Shown: piece after piece, positions 22,369-30,791 of the stretch
How the letters are laid out: each line of letters begins with the position of its first letter
Numbering within the stretch: position 1 is the first letter of the stretch
DNA from: a virus
Strand: one strand, 5' to 3'
IMG/VR virus record: IMGVR_UViG_3300030117_002316
Coordinates: 1 to 48,108 of that record
Length of the DNA stretch: 48,108 nt
Notes under the pieces: model-generated
Database searches by the model: none
The model's input: only the letters and a program-made list of their open reading frames with translations
What the model was told of the DNA's origin: nothing
Translations under genes and position numbers: made by a program

Positions 22369-22908
22369 ATGGGATTTTTCAGTGATTTATTTGGTGGAAG
22401 CAAGAGAAAGAGTAAAGAAAGAGACTATTGGAAGGCAGAAGCTACTCGAATGACGACATATGCTCATGGTCTTGCTGCTGAAAACCAAGCTAGAATAAAG
22501 ATGGCTGATGCAAATGCTAGAGCTAGAGCAGCCGAAAGAAGAAATTATGAGACGCAGGCTAGGAAATCTAATCAACAGCTGCAAAGAATGAGAGCACAAC
22601 ATAATGCTACAGTTAGGCGAGCTAACCAAAGAATGGAACAACAAAGAGCTACCTTTACAAGACAAGCTAAAGAAGCAAGAATTGCTAGAGAGAAATTTGC
22701 TTTTGCTCAATCAGCAGTAGAAGACCGTAAGGTTAAAACAGCTAAACTTCAATCTAAAAGAGAACAGGTCGTTACACCCAGTGTTACTGGACAACAAAGA
22801 AAGCAACAAGGTTCTCTTTTAGCACAAAGGACAAAGCCTCGTAGAAGAGTAGTTGGAAGTAAAAGAAAGAGGGGATACGGCGGTACTAATACTCGCCGTC
22901 CTCGTTAG
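22369..22908 (+). CDS. Very basic, coiled-coil putative virion protein, 179 aa
   Basis: The ATG at 22369 follows AAAGGGG. The protein begins MGFFSDLFGG, then residues 15-130 are rich in Ala, Arg, Lys and Gln with no Gly or Pro, as in a long helix. The tail is Arg/Lys-rich. Its place just upstream of the portal corresponds to T7 gp6.7/gp7.3 (virion and tail-assembly proteins), but I see no sequence match. High positive charge suggests contact with DNA or with the acidic partner encoded next. Confidence 0.6.
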   Translation: MGFFSDLFGGSKRKSKERDYWKAEATRMTTYAHGLAAENQARIKMADANARARAAERRNYETQARKSNQQLQRMRAQHNATVRRANQRMEQQRATFTRQAKEARIAREKFAFAQSAVEDRKVKTAKLQSKREQVVTPSVTGQQRKQQGSLLAQRTKPRRRVVGSKRKRGYGGTNTRRPR

Positions 22909-22919
22909 GAGATACCGGT

Positions 22920-23321
22920 ATGGGAACAAAAGTAGGAGGAGGAATGCCTGCCCCTCAAGCATCAGAAGATAAATATGGGTATGAACCAATGACCTTTGAG
23001 CAACACTCTTTGTTGTTAGAAAAAGAAGCAGAACTTGCAGCTGCTCGAGATGAAAGTCAAAGAGAGTTTATGTTAGAGCAAGAAGAGATGAGAATACAAT
23101 TAGAGGAAACTGAAAGACTTCAAGTGGTTCAAGAAGAGCAGGCTATTGAGCGTGAGCAAATGAGACAGGAACAAGAGGCTGCTGGAGAACCTGTTACTGC
23201 TGACACCATACAAGAAATAGAAGGTGACGTTGACGATGTTGTTGCTAATATGTTCGAAGCTCTTCTGGGTGGTGTCGAAGCCAGTGGTGAAGAGGACTAT
23301 TCAGAGCCTCAACCTGAATAA
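22920..23321 (+). CDS. Acidic coiled-coil protein, 133 aa
   Basis: The ATG at 22920 lies 11 bases after the basic gene, with AGGAGA at 22907-22912. Residues 25-90 are almost entirely Glu, Gln, Arg, Met and Leu, strongly predicting a coiled coil, and both ends are Gly/Pro/acidic. It carries opposite charge to its upstream neighbour and abuts the portal gene. It may be a head-assembly or portal-associated protein; no family is recognised. Confidence 0.6.
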   Translation: MGTKVGGGMPAPQASEDKYGYEPMTFEQHSLLLEKEAELAAARDESQREFMLEQEEMRIQLEETERLQVVQEEQAIEREQMRQEQEAAGEPVTADTIQEIEGDVDDVVANMFEALLGGVEASGEEDYSEPQPE

Positions 23322-23332
23322 GGGAAAATCAA

Positions 23333-24928
23333 ATGGAAAATATTGCAGACAGATTTAAGATACTTGATTCTTTGAGAGATAGTAAACTCCAAAGAGCAAG
23401 ATACTGTGCATCCTTGACAGTACCCTCAATTTTACCGCCAGAAAATTGGACAGAACAGGACCAGTTACCCCAACCTTTCAGTTCAGTTTCTGCAAGAGGA
23501 GTCACTGCAATGGCTAGTCGAATGCTATCTGCATTACTTCCTTTAAACGACATGCCTTTCTTTAAGTTTGATTTAGCTTCGGGTGTTACAGCTGAGCCTG
23601 AGATTAATGACTACTTAGAAAACCTTAGTTTTCAAGTATACAATAAACTATCAAGCAACAACATTAGAGAATCTATTTATCAAGCACTTCAGCATTTAAT
23701 TGTTGTTGGTGATGTCATGTTAATCATGGGCGATGATATGTCCTTTAGATTAATTAGATTAGATAGATTTGTTTGTCGCCGGGATGTATACGGAAACTTA
23801 GAAGAAGTAATCTATATTGAATATGAAACTCTTCCTGAAGTTGTAAACGATAACATGACTCTACATACAGGCCAATCAATAGGCGAGCATGATCGTAAAG
23901 GTTACCGTGCAATTTATACTGCTGCATGGAAAGAAGGGGATGTCTGGAAAGTTCTAAAGCAGGATGGAGATAACAACACTATAGAGACAGGGGAGTACAC
24001 TGTTCCTCCGTTTGTTGTTCTTAGGTGGTCTGGAATACCCGGTGAAAACTATGGTCGCTCTCATTGTGAAGATGTGATTGGAGATATCAAAACACTGGAA
24101 GGATTTACTGAGGGACTGATACAAGGTATTACCGCCTCCTCTATATTCTGGATAGGTGTTGACCCTACGGGCATGGCTGAGATAGATGACATAGCTCACT
24201 CTGCTACAGGTAATTTTGTTTCTGCACGGCCTAACGAAATACATACAGTATCTCCTGCGACTACTATGAATCCTCAAATTGGATCGGTTCAAACTGGCGT
24301 TGAGATTCTTAGGGGAGAAATAGGTAGGGCTTTCCTACTTAACTCTTCTTCCATGCCTCAAGGAGAAAGGGTTACAGCTACCGCTGTCAGAATGATTGGA
24401 CAAGAATTGGAAAACGTTCTTGGTGGTGCTTTCTCTGCCATCGCTAGAGATCTAATGAAGCCAGTCGTTGCTCGTACTGTCTTTATTATGACTACTAATG
24501 GAGACATAGATGCGAGAGTTAGAGAATTATTTATGACTGAAGAGGGAGTCTTAAACGTAGAAATCGTTACAGGTCTTCAGGCATTGAGTAGAGACAGCGA
24601 TCTCCAAAAGCTTATGCAAATGGGAGAGATGGTTAGGAACTTGCCTGAGCCAGCCGTCGCTACGTTTAGGTGGGATGCTTATGGTAAAGCTTTAATCACA
24701 TCTCTTGGGTTTGATTCAAGTCATTGGATTAAATCAGAAGAGGATGTACAAGCAGAGCAAATGAAAGCTGCACAGCAGCGTGCTCAGATTGAAGGACACC
24801 AGCAGTCTCAAGCTATGGGGCAGCAGGCTGTTACTCAGTTTATGCAGGCTGCGGCTATGAAAGACTTAGATGAAACTGGTGGAGAAGAAGTAGCTGCTGC
24901 TATACAACAGATGGGAGGCATGGCATGA
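23333..24928 (+). CDS. Head-to-tail connector (portal) protein, T7 gp8-like, 531 aa
   Basis: The length equals the T7 portal (536 aa). The start MENIADRFKILDSLRDSKLQ and the following WTEQDQLPQPFSSVSARGVTAMASRMLSALLPL segment is the typical N-terminal region of podovirus connector proteins, followed by the wing and stem regions and a Gln/Ala-rich C-terminus. Twelve copies form the ring through which DNA enters and leaves the capsid. It precedes the scaffold and capsid genes, though four additional genes intervene. ATGA overlap couples it to the next gene. Confidence 0.93.
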   Translation: MENIADRFKILDSLRDSKLQRARYCASLTVPSILPPENWTEQDQLPQPFSSVSARGVTAMASRMLSALLPLNDMPFFKFDLASGVTAEPEINDYLENLSFQVYNKLSSNNIRESIYQALQHLIVVGDVMLIMGDDMSFRLIRLDRFVCRRDVYGNLEEVIYIEYETLPEVVNDNMTLHTGQSIGEHDRKGYRAIYTAAWKEGDVWKVLKQDGDNNTIETGEYTVPPFVVLRWSGIPGENYGRSHCEDVIGDIKTLEGFTEGLIQGITASSIFWIGVDPTGMAEIDDIAHSATGNFVSARPNEIHTVSPATTMNPQIGSVQTGVEILRGEIGRAFLLNSSSMPQGERVTATAVRMIGQELENVLGGAFSAIARDLMKPVVARTVFIMTTNGDIDARVRELFMTEEGVLNVEIVTGLQALSRDSDLQKLMQMGEMVRNLPEPAVATFRWDAYGKALITSLGFDSSHWIKSEEDVQAEQMKAAQQRAQIEGHQQSQAMGQQAVTQFMQAAAMKDLDETGGEEVAAAIQQMGGMA

Positions 24929-25350
24929 GTATTGAAAAACAACCCAATCAGTTTGTAACAAGATCCCAAGGAGCAATAGCAGCTGTAAGCTCTACCAATA
25001 CCTCGTCCGCATTAGCGGGAGCTACCAACAGCATTAGAAGTAATACAATAACAGATAATTTAAATGGTAAGACTTTACATCTGTGTGTTGATATTACTAC
25101 AGCTTTCAACTCTGCTTCAAATGTTGCAGTATCTGTAGAAGGATCTTTAAACGATGAGGATTATGTAGTTCTTGCTACGCCAGAAACTAACATTGGACCT
25201 AATGTTGTTGGTCCGAGATTCTATAGTATAGATCTAACAAAAATAAATGGAATACCTTACTTCACTGTACATTTCAATGGTGGTGTAGGTATCTCTTCAG
25301 CATCAATTGGAACATCGGGAAAGCTTACTATCTCGTATTACACTACTTAA
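24925..25350 (+). CDS. Putative virion decoration protein, paralog 1, 141 aa
   Basis: The ATG overlaps the portal stop, with GGAGG upstream. The protein is rich in Ser, Thr, Asn, Val and beta-strand patterns, with no helix-forming stretch. It shares with the next gene the pattern: NSI.SNTITDNLNGK, a central VSVEGSLNDEDYVVL..PE, then IPYFTVHFNGG. The fold looks like a small beta-sandwich. The location between portal and scaffold and the tandem duplication suggest a capsid decoration or head-fibre protein. Confidence 0.6.
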   Translation: MSIEKQPNQFVTRSQGAIAAVSSTNTSSALAGATNSIRSNTITDNLNGKTLHLCVDITTAFNSASNVAVSVEGSLNDEDYVVLATPETNIGPNVVGPRFYSIDLTKINGIPYFTVHFNGGVGISSASIGTSGKLTISYYTT

Positions 25351-25361
25351 GGAGCTAGATA

Positions 25362-25775
25362 ATGGCAGTCGTGCAAATTTCAGATACTACTTGGACTAGT
25401 AGTACAGTCAATAGTCAAACATTATATACGTCGGCAACGTCTCAGGCTGTAACTAGTACTAATAGTCTCGTGTCTGGAAATATTACTAGCAATTTATCAG
25501 GTAAGAAAGTTCTTATTTCTCATACAATTGCTACTGGGTATGCTGATGTTGCTGCTACTTTAACTTTAGAGGGCTCTTTTGACGGAACTAACTGGGGAAC
25601 TTTAGTTACTCTAGATTCTGATACCCAGCCTAATGTTGCAGCCACAGAAGTATATGTAGCAGACTTAACAGACTACACTTCTATTCCTTATTTCAGGATT
25701 CATTTTAATGCAGGTGCTGCTAACTTAGGTAGTACTAGTGCAACTTCAACATTTAAGTACGCATACACTGCTTGA
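25362..25775 (+). CDS. Putative virion decoration protein, paralog 2, 137 aa
   Basis: The ATG at 25362 follows AGGAG at 25351-25355. It aligns with the preceding gene through SLVSGNITSNLSGKKV, LEGSFDGTNWGTL, and IPYFRIHFNAG, so the pair arose by duplication. The LEGSxDG.NWGTL and IPYFRIHF elements are frequent in phage virion beta-sandwich proteins of unknown position. There are no cysteines or membrane segments. It is probably exposed on the virion. Confidence 0.6.
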   Translation: MAVVQISDTTWTSSTVNSQTLYTSATSQAVTSTNSLVSGNITSNLSGKKVLISHTIATGYADVAATLTLEGSFDGTNWGTLVTLDSDTQPNVAATEVYVADLTDYTSIPYFRIHFNAGAANLGSTSATSTFKYAYTA

Positions 25776-25785
25776 TAGGTGACCT

Positions 25786-27372
25786 ATGGGTACATATACT
25801 CCTACTAAACAACTGGCTTCTACCGCAGCAGTAAGAGCAAAGGAATGGACTTTAGATGATCCTTTAGTTAGGTTGGAGATTTCTGGAAGTATTCCCGATC
25901 CTATTACATATACTGAGGACAATACAACACATACTGTAACAGCCGGAAACTCTGCCACTACTACTTCAGTTGGAAATGGTTGGATTGAATCGGGTAAAAC
26001 TTATTTGTTATTAGTTACTCTAAGGTATCAAATCAATGATATTAATGATACAATTAAAATAAGGATGTTAGAACGAAGTACAGGTAGTAATGTTGAAATG
26101 AGTGGTAGTATGTTAGTACATCAAAGAAGAGCTTCTGCTCCAGACGCAAACCATTATATGACATATAACTATGTTACAAAGTTTACTGCCAGTTCTAGTA
26201 GTACAAACGGTCCCATTGCTGAGTTAGAACAAGCAAGCGGAACCGCTGATGTTACTCAAGGATATGCTCAGATGATTCTATTTGATTTAACTAATCTAAA
26301 AGAAGGTAATGACTACTTCTTTGAAGAAGACGCGACAGACAGTGAGAACGGGACATCAGCTGCGCTTAAGGAATCCTGTACTCTCAACCTTACCGCAGAC
26401 AATAAAGGTGCTTGGTTATTAGGATCTAGCTTACAATACAAAGCTGGTCATTCTACTTGCGGCAGCTATAACTTTTCAACAATTATTTCTGACCAAGACG
26501 GGAATGTTTTTAATTCAGAAGCCATTCTTCACGATCCCAGATGGCCTGATGAAGAAAATGTTTTAAACTTTATGACTGTTGTAAATAATGATTTAAGCGA
26601 TTCCTCTTGGACAATAAACATGTATTCGTCAGATGAAAATACTGCTATTGGAAGAGGAGCAAGTCAAAACATTACCCAACACAGCAAGGCTTGGGGTATT
26701 CGTTTAGATAGGTTTGTTAGTACTACTTTTAGTTCAGACATTTCTGCAAATACAAGCACTGCTAATGATACAAAGACTACTGCTATTGAACTTACTTCTG
26801 TTCCTGTTAAGTATGCTTCTCCTAAGTTTTTAGTTTTTCAGGGAGGGGTTGCAAATCTTCCGGACACGGGTACTTGGAGAGACAAGCAACGACTTCTTAC
26901 TGATGTCCAGTGGAAGATAAACGGTGGAACTTATGCTCGGTTTGGAGACGCAGACCAGTACAATATCAGTACTATGAGGTGGAAGGGTGATACAACCTTA
27001 AGTGCTGACTTTGATAATAACGTTGGTTGGTATTCTTTTGTTCCCCCTCCTACGTTAAGTAGTGTTTCTGCTGGAGATACTCTTAGTTTTAAATTAGAAC
27101 TAGCTAAGACAGACGTAACTGCTGACGAAGAAGAAGCTGTCGAATGTACTGATATGTTTTTAGCTGTTGTAGAGTTACCTACTAATACAAATAGAGAAGC
27201 CGATCAACTAGACCAATATAGTTTAAAGGCCAATCACGAAGAACTTATTGTCGGTCCCACTACCTTGCAAAGATGTATTGATACTAGAAATAAAATGCTG
27301 AACGTTCGGGGCTTTCGTTTTCCAGAGAGGTGGGACACACTCTGGACTATAGATACCTCAGAAAAATTATAG
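25786..27372 (+). CDS. Large beta-rich putative virion protein, 528 aa
   Basis: The ATG at 25786 has AGGTGA at 25777-25782. The product is Ser/Thr/Asn-rich with alternating beta strands throughout and few helices. It starts MGTYTPTKQLASTAAVRAKE and ends with a Trp-rich segment WDTLWTIDTSEKL. Size and style resemble structural fibre-like or head-spike proteins, and it shares the portal-scaffold interval with the two decoration candidates. No recognised family, so the role rests on context and composition only. Confidence 0.6.
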   Translation: MGTYTPTKQLASTAAVRAKEWTLDDPLVRLEISGSIPDPITYTEDNTTHTVTAGNSATTTSVGNGWIESGKTYLLLVTLRYQINDINDTIKIRMLERSTGSNVEMSGSMLVHQRRASAPDANHYMTYNYVTKFTASSSSTNGPIAELEQASGTADVTQGYAQMILFDLTNLKEGNDYFFEEDATDSENGTSAALKESCTLNLTADNKGAWLLGSSLQYKAGHSTCGSYNFSTIISDQDGNVFNSEAILHDPRWPDEENVLNFMTVVNNDLSDSSWTINMYSSDENTAIGRGASQNITQHSKAWGIRLDRFVSTTFSSDISANTSTANDTKTTAIELTSVPVKYASPKFLVFQGGVANLPDTGTWRDKQRLLTDVQWKINGGTYARFGDADQYNISTMRWKGDTTLSADFDNNVGWYSFVPPPTLSSVSAGDTLSFKLELAKTDVTADEEEAVECTDMFLAVVELPTNTNREADQLDQYSLKANHEELIVGPTTLQRCIDTRNKMLNVRGFRFPERWDTLWTIDTSEKL

Positions 27373-27382
27373 GGAGGGGAGA

Positions 27383-27586
27383 ATGGACGCCAACGGTTGG
27401 GATCAATATAAAAAGCTGGTTATCCACGAGCTAGAACGTAACAATAATAGACTAGAAAAACTTGACCAAAGGTTAGCGAGTATTGAACACAGGCTCGCCG
27501 TACTACATACGAAGATGTATGTCGCTGCCTTTGCGGCAAGTTGTATTTTAACCGCAGGATTAAACTTTATCTTTGCGGCACTTTAG
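27383..27586 (+). CDS. Small membrane-anchored coiled-coil protein, 67 aa
   Basis: The ATG at 27383 follows GGAGGGGAG at 27372-27380. Residues 8-42 form an amphipathic helix with heptad leucines (HELERNNNRLEKLDQRLASI), and residues 46-66 are a single hydrophobic span. This order matches XhlA/holin-associated and other phage small membrane proteins. It may take part in lysis or anchor assembly to the membrane. Its place between a virion gene and the scaffold is unusual for lysis. Confidence 0.55.
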   Translation: MDANGWDQYKKLVIHELERNNNRLEKLDQRLASIEHRLAVLHTKMYVAAFAASCILTAGLNFIFAAL

Positions 27587-27587
27587 A

Positions 27588-27617
27588 AATCAGACTCTCG
27601 ACGGGGGAATAATCTGA
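27588..27617 (+). other. Hairpin before the scaffold gene
   Basis: ATCAGA and TCTGAT (27590-27595 and 27611-27616) can form a 6-bp stem around CTCTCGACGGGGGAATAA, just before the AGGAG ribosome site of the scaffold gene. It may tune scaffold translation or mark an RNA end. Confidence 0.3.
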
Positions 27618-27629
27618 TAGGAGATTTTA

Positions 27630-28589
27630 ATGACCGAACAAACAAACGACTACGTGACTCCTCATTCCGAGGCTCAACCTGATCAATTACAGGAACAGAT
27701 TAACGAACAGGAACAATCACTAATTAACAATCCTGAAGACCTAGCTCAGCTGAAGGAGAGACAAGCCTTTGAAACATATGTTCAATCGTCTGGTAATAAG
27801 ATTCCGGAAAACTTTAAGGATGCTGGGGCATGGTTCGACAGCCTCAAGGAAGCGCAGAAGCAGTATACACAATCTCGACAGGAGATTGCGGACCTTAAGT
27901 CGCAGTATGCTCAGAACGGAATCCAGAATCCTGCTTACACAGAACAACCTCAACAGGAAGCACCTGCCCCCAAGGCAGAAGAAGCTCCTGTCACTGATGA
28001 ACTACGCATCCCCCCCGAGGTTCAGCAGGCTGCGGAAGAAGGAGCCAAGGTCAAGGGCGTCCCAGAAGAAGAGTATATGAGGTGGGGACGGGAGCTTGCT
28101 ACTACTGGTAGTTTGTCACCTGAAACAAGAACATCAATTAAACAATATACTGGCTTTACTGACGGTATGATTAATGATTATGAGAACGCCCAACATGCGA
28201 GGCTAAAGGCTAGATTTGATGAAGCCTCTACTGTTGTGGGTGGTCGAAAAGAATTAGATAAGATATTCAAGTGGGCAACCACTAGTTTAAGTAGAGAAGA
28301 AAGAGATTCGATTAATGCTGGATTGTCCTCTGCTCAGTATGATATTACTCTGAGAGGATTGGCTGCTAAGTATAACGAAGCGGTTGGGGCTCCAAAGGCC
28401 AAGGAACCCACCACAACCCCTAAGAACTTAGCATCTGTACCGGCCAGTGAAGCTGGCTATATTGGGTACAAAACTCAACGAGAGTTTAAGGCTGACAGAA
28501 ACAATCCGAGATATGCTACTGATATGAAATTCCGTGCTGCGGTTGAAGAACGAATGGTTCGAACCGACTGGAATACTCTACCTCAGTAG
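27630..28589 (+). CDS. Capsid assembly scaffolding protein, T7 gp9-like, 319 aa
   Basis: The ATG at 27630 follows AGGAG at 27618-27622. The product is acidic and almost wholly helical, with an N-terminal Glu/Gln-rich disordered part, a Pro/Ala-rich linker near residues 105-125 and a basic C-terminus (KTQREFKADRNNPRY). It lies directly upstream of the capsid gene, the universal scaffold position. It would guide procapsid assembly and then leave. Confidence 0.85.
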   Translation: MTEQTNDYVTPHSEAQPDQLQEQINEQEQSLINNPEDLAQLKERQAFETYVQSSGNKIPENFKDAGAWFDSLKEAQKQYTQSRQEIADLKSQYAQNGIQNPAYTEQPQQEAPAPKAEEAPVTDELRIPPEVQQAAEEGAKVKGVPEEEYMRWGRELATTGSLSPETRTSIKQYTGFTDGMINDYENAQHARLKARFDEASTVVGGRKELDKIFKWATTSLSREERDSINAGLSSAQYDITLRGLAAKYNEAVGAPKAKEPTTTPKNLASVPASEAGYIGYKTQREFKADRNNPRYATDMKFRAAVEERMVRTDWNTLPQ

Positions 28590-28778
28590 TAGGGGAAGAC
28601 GGACCCCAATTTGGAGATTGTGTTAACAGGTTGTAATCCCTCCTAGTGGATACTGGGACAATGGATGCTACCGCTCTATGCAAATCCGCCTCAGAGAAGG
28701 ACTCCTTTGGAAAAATCCTAACTGTTGAATCGTAATCCGTGACAATAGTTTTATTTTATTTTAAAAAGGAGAACAGCA
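28590..28778 (+). other. 189-base leader of the capsid gene, no gene seen
   Basis: No open frame with a ribosome site is present until AAGGAG at 28766. Short pairings (GGGG/CCCC at about 28592-28607, GGAT/ATCC, AGGA/TCCT) suggest some structure. A T-rich run (TTTTATTTTATTTT) lies just before the ribosome site. A late phage promoter or processing site is expected here, because capsid is the most expressed gene, but I cannot identify a consensus. Confidence 0.35.
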
Positions 28779-30041
28779 ATGACTACACCTGCTGATCTTG
28801 TACAAAATCAATTAGCCTACAGAGAAAATGTAGGCGCAGCCACCTCTGGTGCTGCATATAGTGACGGCGTAACCGCCGGTAAGCTTTGGCTTCCGATTTG
28901 GTCGGGAGAAGTCATCAATGCGTATGACGAATTTAATATGTTTGAGCAGTTGGTTACTTCCAGAGTTATTCCTAGCGGAACAACGATGGAATTCCCCATC
29001 ACAGGAACCGTGGCTTTAGAGCCTAGCTGGGATGCTGGTCAGGAACTGATCGGTGGATCCGATGCTAAAACCTCGACGTTCGCAGTCAGCTTAGATAAGC
29101 GACCAATGGCCGCTCACTTCGAAATTGACAACGTTGACCTTATGCTGACTCAGTGGGAGTTCCGTAACGAGCTGGCAAGACAGGCCGCTATGACTCTGGC
29201 TAACACCAGAGACAAGCAGCTCTATTCTTACCTTGTTCGTGCGGCTGTTACTAGTCAGATCGCTAACGATCCTCGTCCTGCTTTGAACTTGGATAGTGCG
29301 TTATATGGCGATGATGGCACTGGTTCATTAAAGCTTTCTTCATGGGGTACTGCTGGAGCAACTGCTGCTCACCGAGCAACTGGTGCTCTTTCAGCTCTTG
29401 AGAAGGTTGAGAAGTACATCGTATTCCTTCAGGAAAACAACATCCCATACGATCAGTTATTCATGGCTGTGAGCCCACAGTGCTTCATGGATATCCGTTC
29501 ACTGGGTGTTGCTAGAACTAATGATAACTTAAGTTCTGGTGGCCGTCAGCTGTACTTCGGTGGCAACACTGAGGGTGGTTACGGTACTGGTCTTGGTAAC
29601 CATCTGACTGATAGCTATGGTCAGCTCCATGATACTCTTGAGTATATGGGTTGTACTATTATCAAGACGAACCACGGTGCGGATCAGCTCAGAGATATCT
29701 CTGGTGCTACTACGATTGGCGAAGCTAAGTACAATCTTGACTTCTTGATGGGTATGACAGACACCAGTACAGAAACTACTGGTGTTCGTGCTGTCATGTT
29801 CACGCCTGATGCAGTTGCTTCCCTTAGACTTCAGGGTCTTAAGGTTGACACTGTTGATGACGTTCGTCGAAACACGACCTTCACGGTCGCTTCGATGATG
29901 CAGGGTACGGGCGTTCTTCGTCCCGAGTGTGCTGCAATTATCCACGCGGGTAATGCGTCGCACGCCGACAACGACACAAGGTTAGATCTTCGAGGAGCTG
30001 CTAAGCTTGATGTTGATGCTGACGGTTACGTTCAGCAGTGA
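28779..30041 (+). CDS. Major capsid protein, T7 gp10-like, 420 aa
   Basis: The ATG at 28779 follows AAGGAG at 28766-28771. The product shows the HK97-fold podovirus pattern: an N-terminal region, E-loop-like SRVIPSGTTMEFPITG near 68-83, the AALxxxxD/KQLYSYL helix near 140-155, a VSPQCFMDI element, and a C-terminal VASMMQGTGVLRPECAA domain. Position after scaffold and before tail tubes is exactly that of T7 gene 10. Codon use is more balanced than in neighbouring genes, as expected for high expression. No slippery sequence for a 10B-like frameshift product is evident near the stop. Confidence 0.94.
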   Translation: MTTPADLVQNQLAYRENVGAATSGAAYSDGVTAGKLWLPIWSGEVINAYDEFNMFEQLVTSRVIPSGTTMEFPITGTVALEPSWDAGQELIGGSDAKTSTFAVSLDKRPMAAHFEIDNVDLMLTQWEFRNELARQAAMTLANTRDKQLYSYLVRAAVTSQIANDPRPALNLDSALYGDDGTGSLKLSSWGTAGATAAHRATGALSALEKVEKYIVFLQENNIPYDQLFMAVSPQCFMDIRSLGVARTNDNLSSGGRQLYFGGNTEGGYGTGLGNHLTDSYGQLHDTLEYMGCTIIKTNHGADQLRDISGATTIGEAKYNLDFLMGMTDTSTETTGVRAVMFTPDAVASLRLQGLKVDTVDDVRRNTTFTVASMMQGTGVLRPECAAIIHAGNASHADNDTRLDLRGAAKLDVDADGYVQQ

Positions 30042-30048
30042 TTGAACT

Positions 30049-30068
30049 AGTGTAACATTAGTTACGCT
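30049..30068. repeat. Inverted repeat between capsid stop and terminator
   Basis: AGTGTAAC and GTTACGCT (30049-30056 and 30061-30068) pair over 8 bp around ATTA, with one G-T pair. It precedes the terminator by 12 bases and may be part of the capsid mRNA end structure. Confidence 0.4.
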
Positions 30069-30079
30069 ATTTGATACAT

Positions 30080-30117
30080 CCCCCGCTGCCCCACGTTGGG
30101 TGGCGGGGGACTTTTTT
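30080..30117 (+). terminator. Intrinsic terminator after the capsid gene
   Basis: A 12-bp stem (30080-30091 with 30098-30109, two wobble pairs) is followed by A, C and six T (30112-30117). It is the best canonical Rho-independent terminator in the window and sits where T7 has its T-phi terminator, just after gene 10, so late transcripts would drop in abundance for the tail genes. Confidence 0.92.
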
Positions 30118-30131
30118 ATAAGGAGATTCTC

Positions 30132-30788
30132 ATGGGTGTTATATCTAGACTTGATGCTGTAAATCATATGTTGTTGATGGCAGGAGAATCTCTTGTGTCC
30201 GACCTAGAGGGCAACAGCGGTATGGATACTGAGGTAGCTGAGTTTGTATTAGATCAGTTTGTTCAGGACTTCCAACTCCGTGGGATTGCAAACAATAGTT
30301 TTCTTAGAAAGGAAAACTTAACCGAAGACGGGAGAATTAGACTCCCGGCTAATACTTTATCTGCTGAGCTAACCTCATACCATACTAACGATGATGGATG
30401 GAAGATAGTAGGATTAGCGAAGGGAGATCCTGATAAGTATTTATTTAATGTTACTGAACAAACATATGAATGGGATAAGAATAAAGATTACTACATTGAA
30501 ATAATCCACTCAATTACATGGAACGATATGGATACTCCTGTACAACGAGGTATATTATCTGCTGCTGCAAGACAGTATCAAATGGTAACTCAAGGTGACG
30601 GGGATGCAGACATTTACTTACAGGGACTTGAAGAACTCTATGTCACAGGAGCTAAGGCTTCTATTCTCGATGACAAGAGAAGAAATATATTTAATTCTGG
30701 TACTGGAAAACTTCAGGCTATTCTTAACAGAAGACTTGGAACTAATGATCCAGCAAGATTTAGATTCTGGCGAACAGTAGGAGACTGA
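30132..30788 (+). CDS. Tail tubular protein A, T7 gp11-like, 218 aa
   Basis: The start is the ATG at 30132 with AAGGAG at 30120-30125; an in-frame codon at 30096 falls inside the terminator and is rejected. The product opens with MGVISRLDAVNHMLLMAGES and includes FQLRGIANNSFLRKEN. These are the conserved segments of podovirus gatekeeper/tube A proteins, which start with a helix of the type 'A.N..L...GE.P'. Length is a little above T7 gp11 (196). It joins portal to nozzle. Confidence 0.9.
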   Translation: MGVISRLDAVNHMLLMAGESLVSDLEGNSGMDTEVAEFVLDQFVQDFQLRGIANNSFLRKENLTEDGRIRLPANTLSAELTSYHTNDDGWKIVGLAKGDPDKYLFNVTEQTYEWDKNKDYYIEIIHSITWNDMDTPVQRGILSAAARQYQMVTQGDGDADIYLQGLEELYVTGAKASILDDKRRNIFNSGTGKLQAILNRRLGTNDPARFRFWRTVGD

Positions 30789-30791
30789 TGA

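Noticed and set aside
30000-30048. Programmed frameshift giving a longer capsid protein, as in T7 10B
   Set aside because: No slippery run is visible at the capsid stop, and inverted repeats and a terminator follow immediately.
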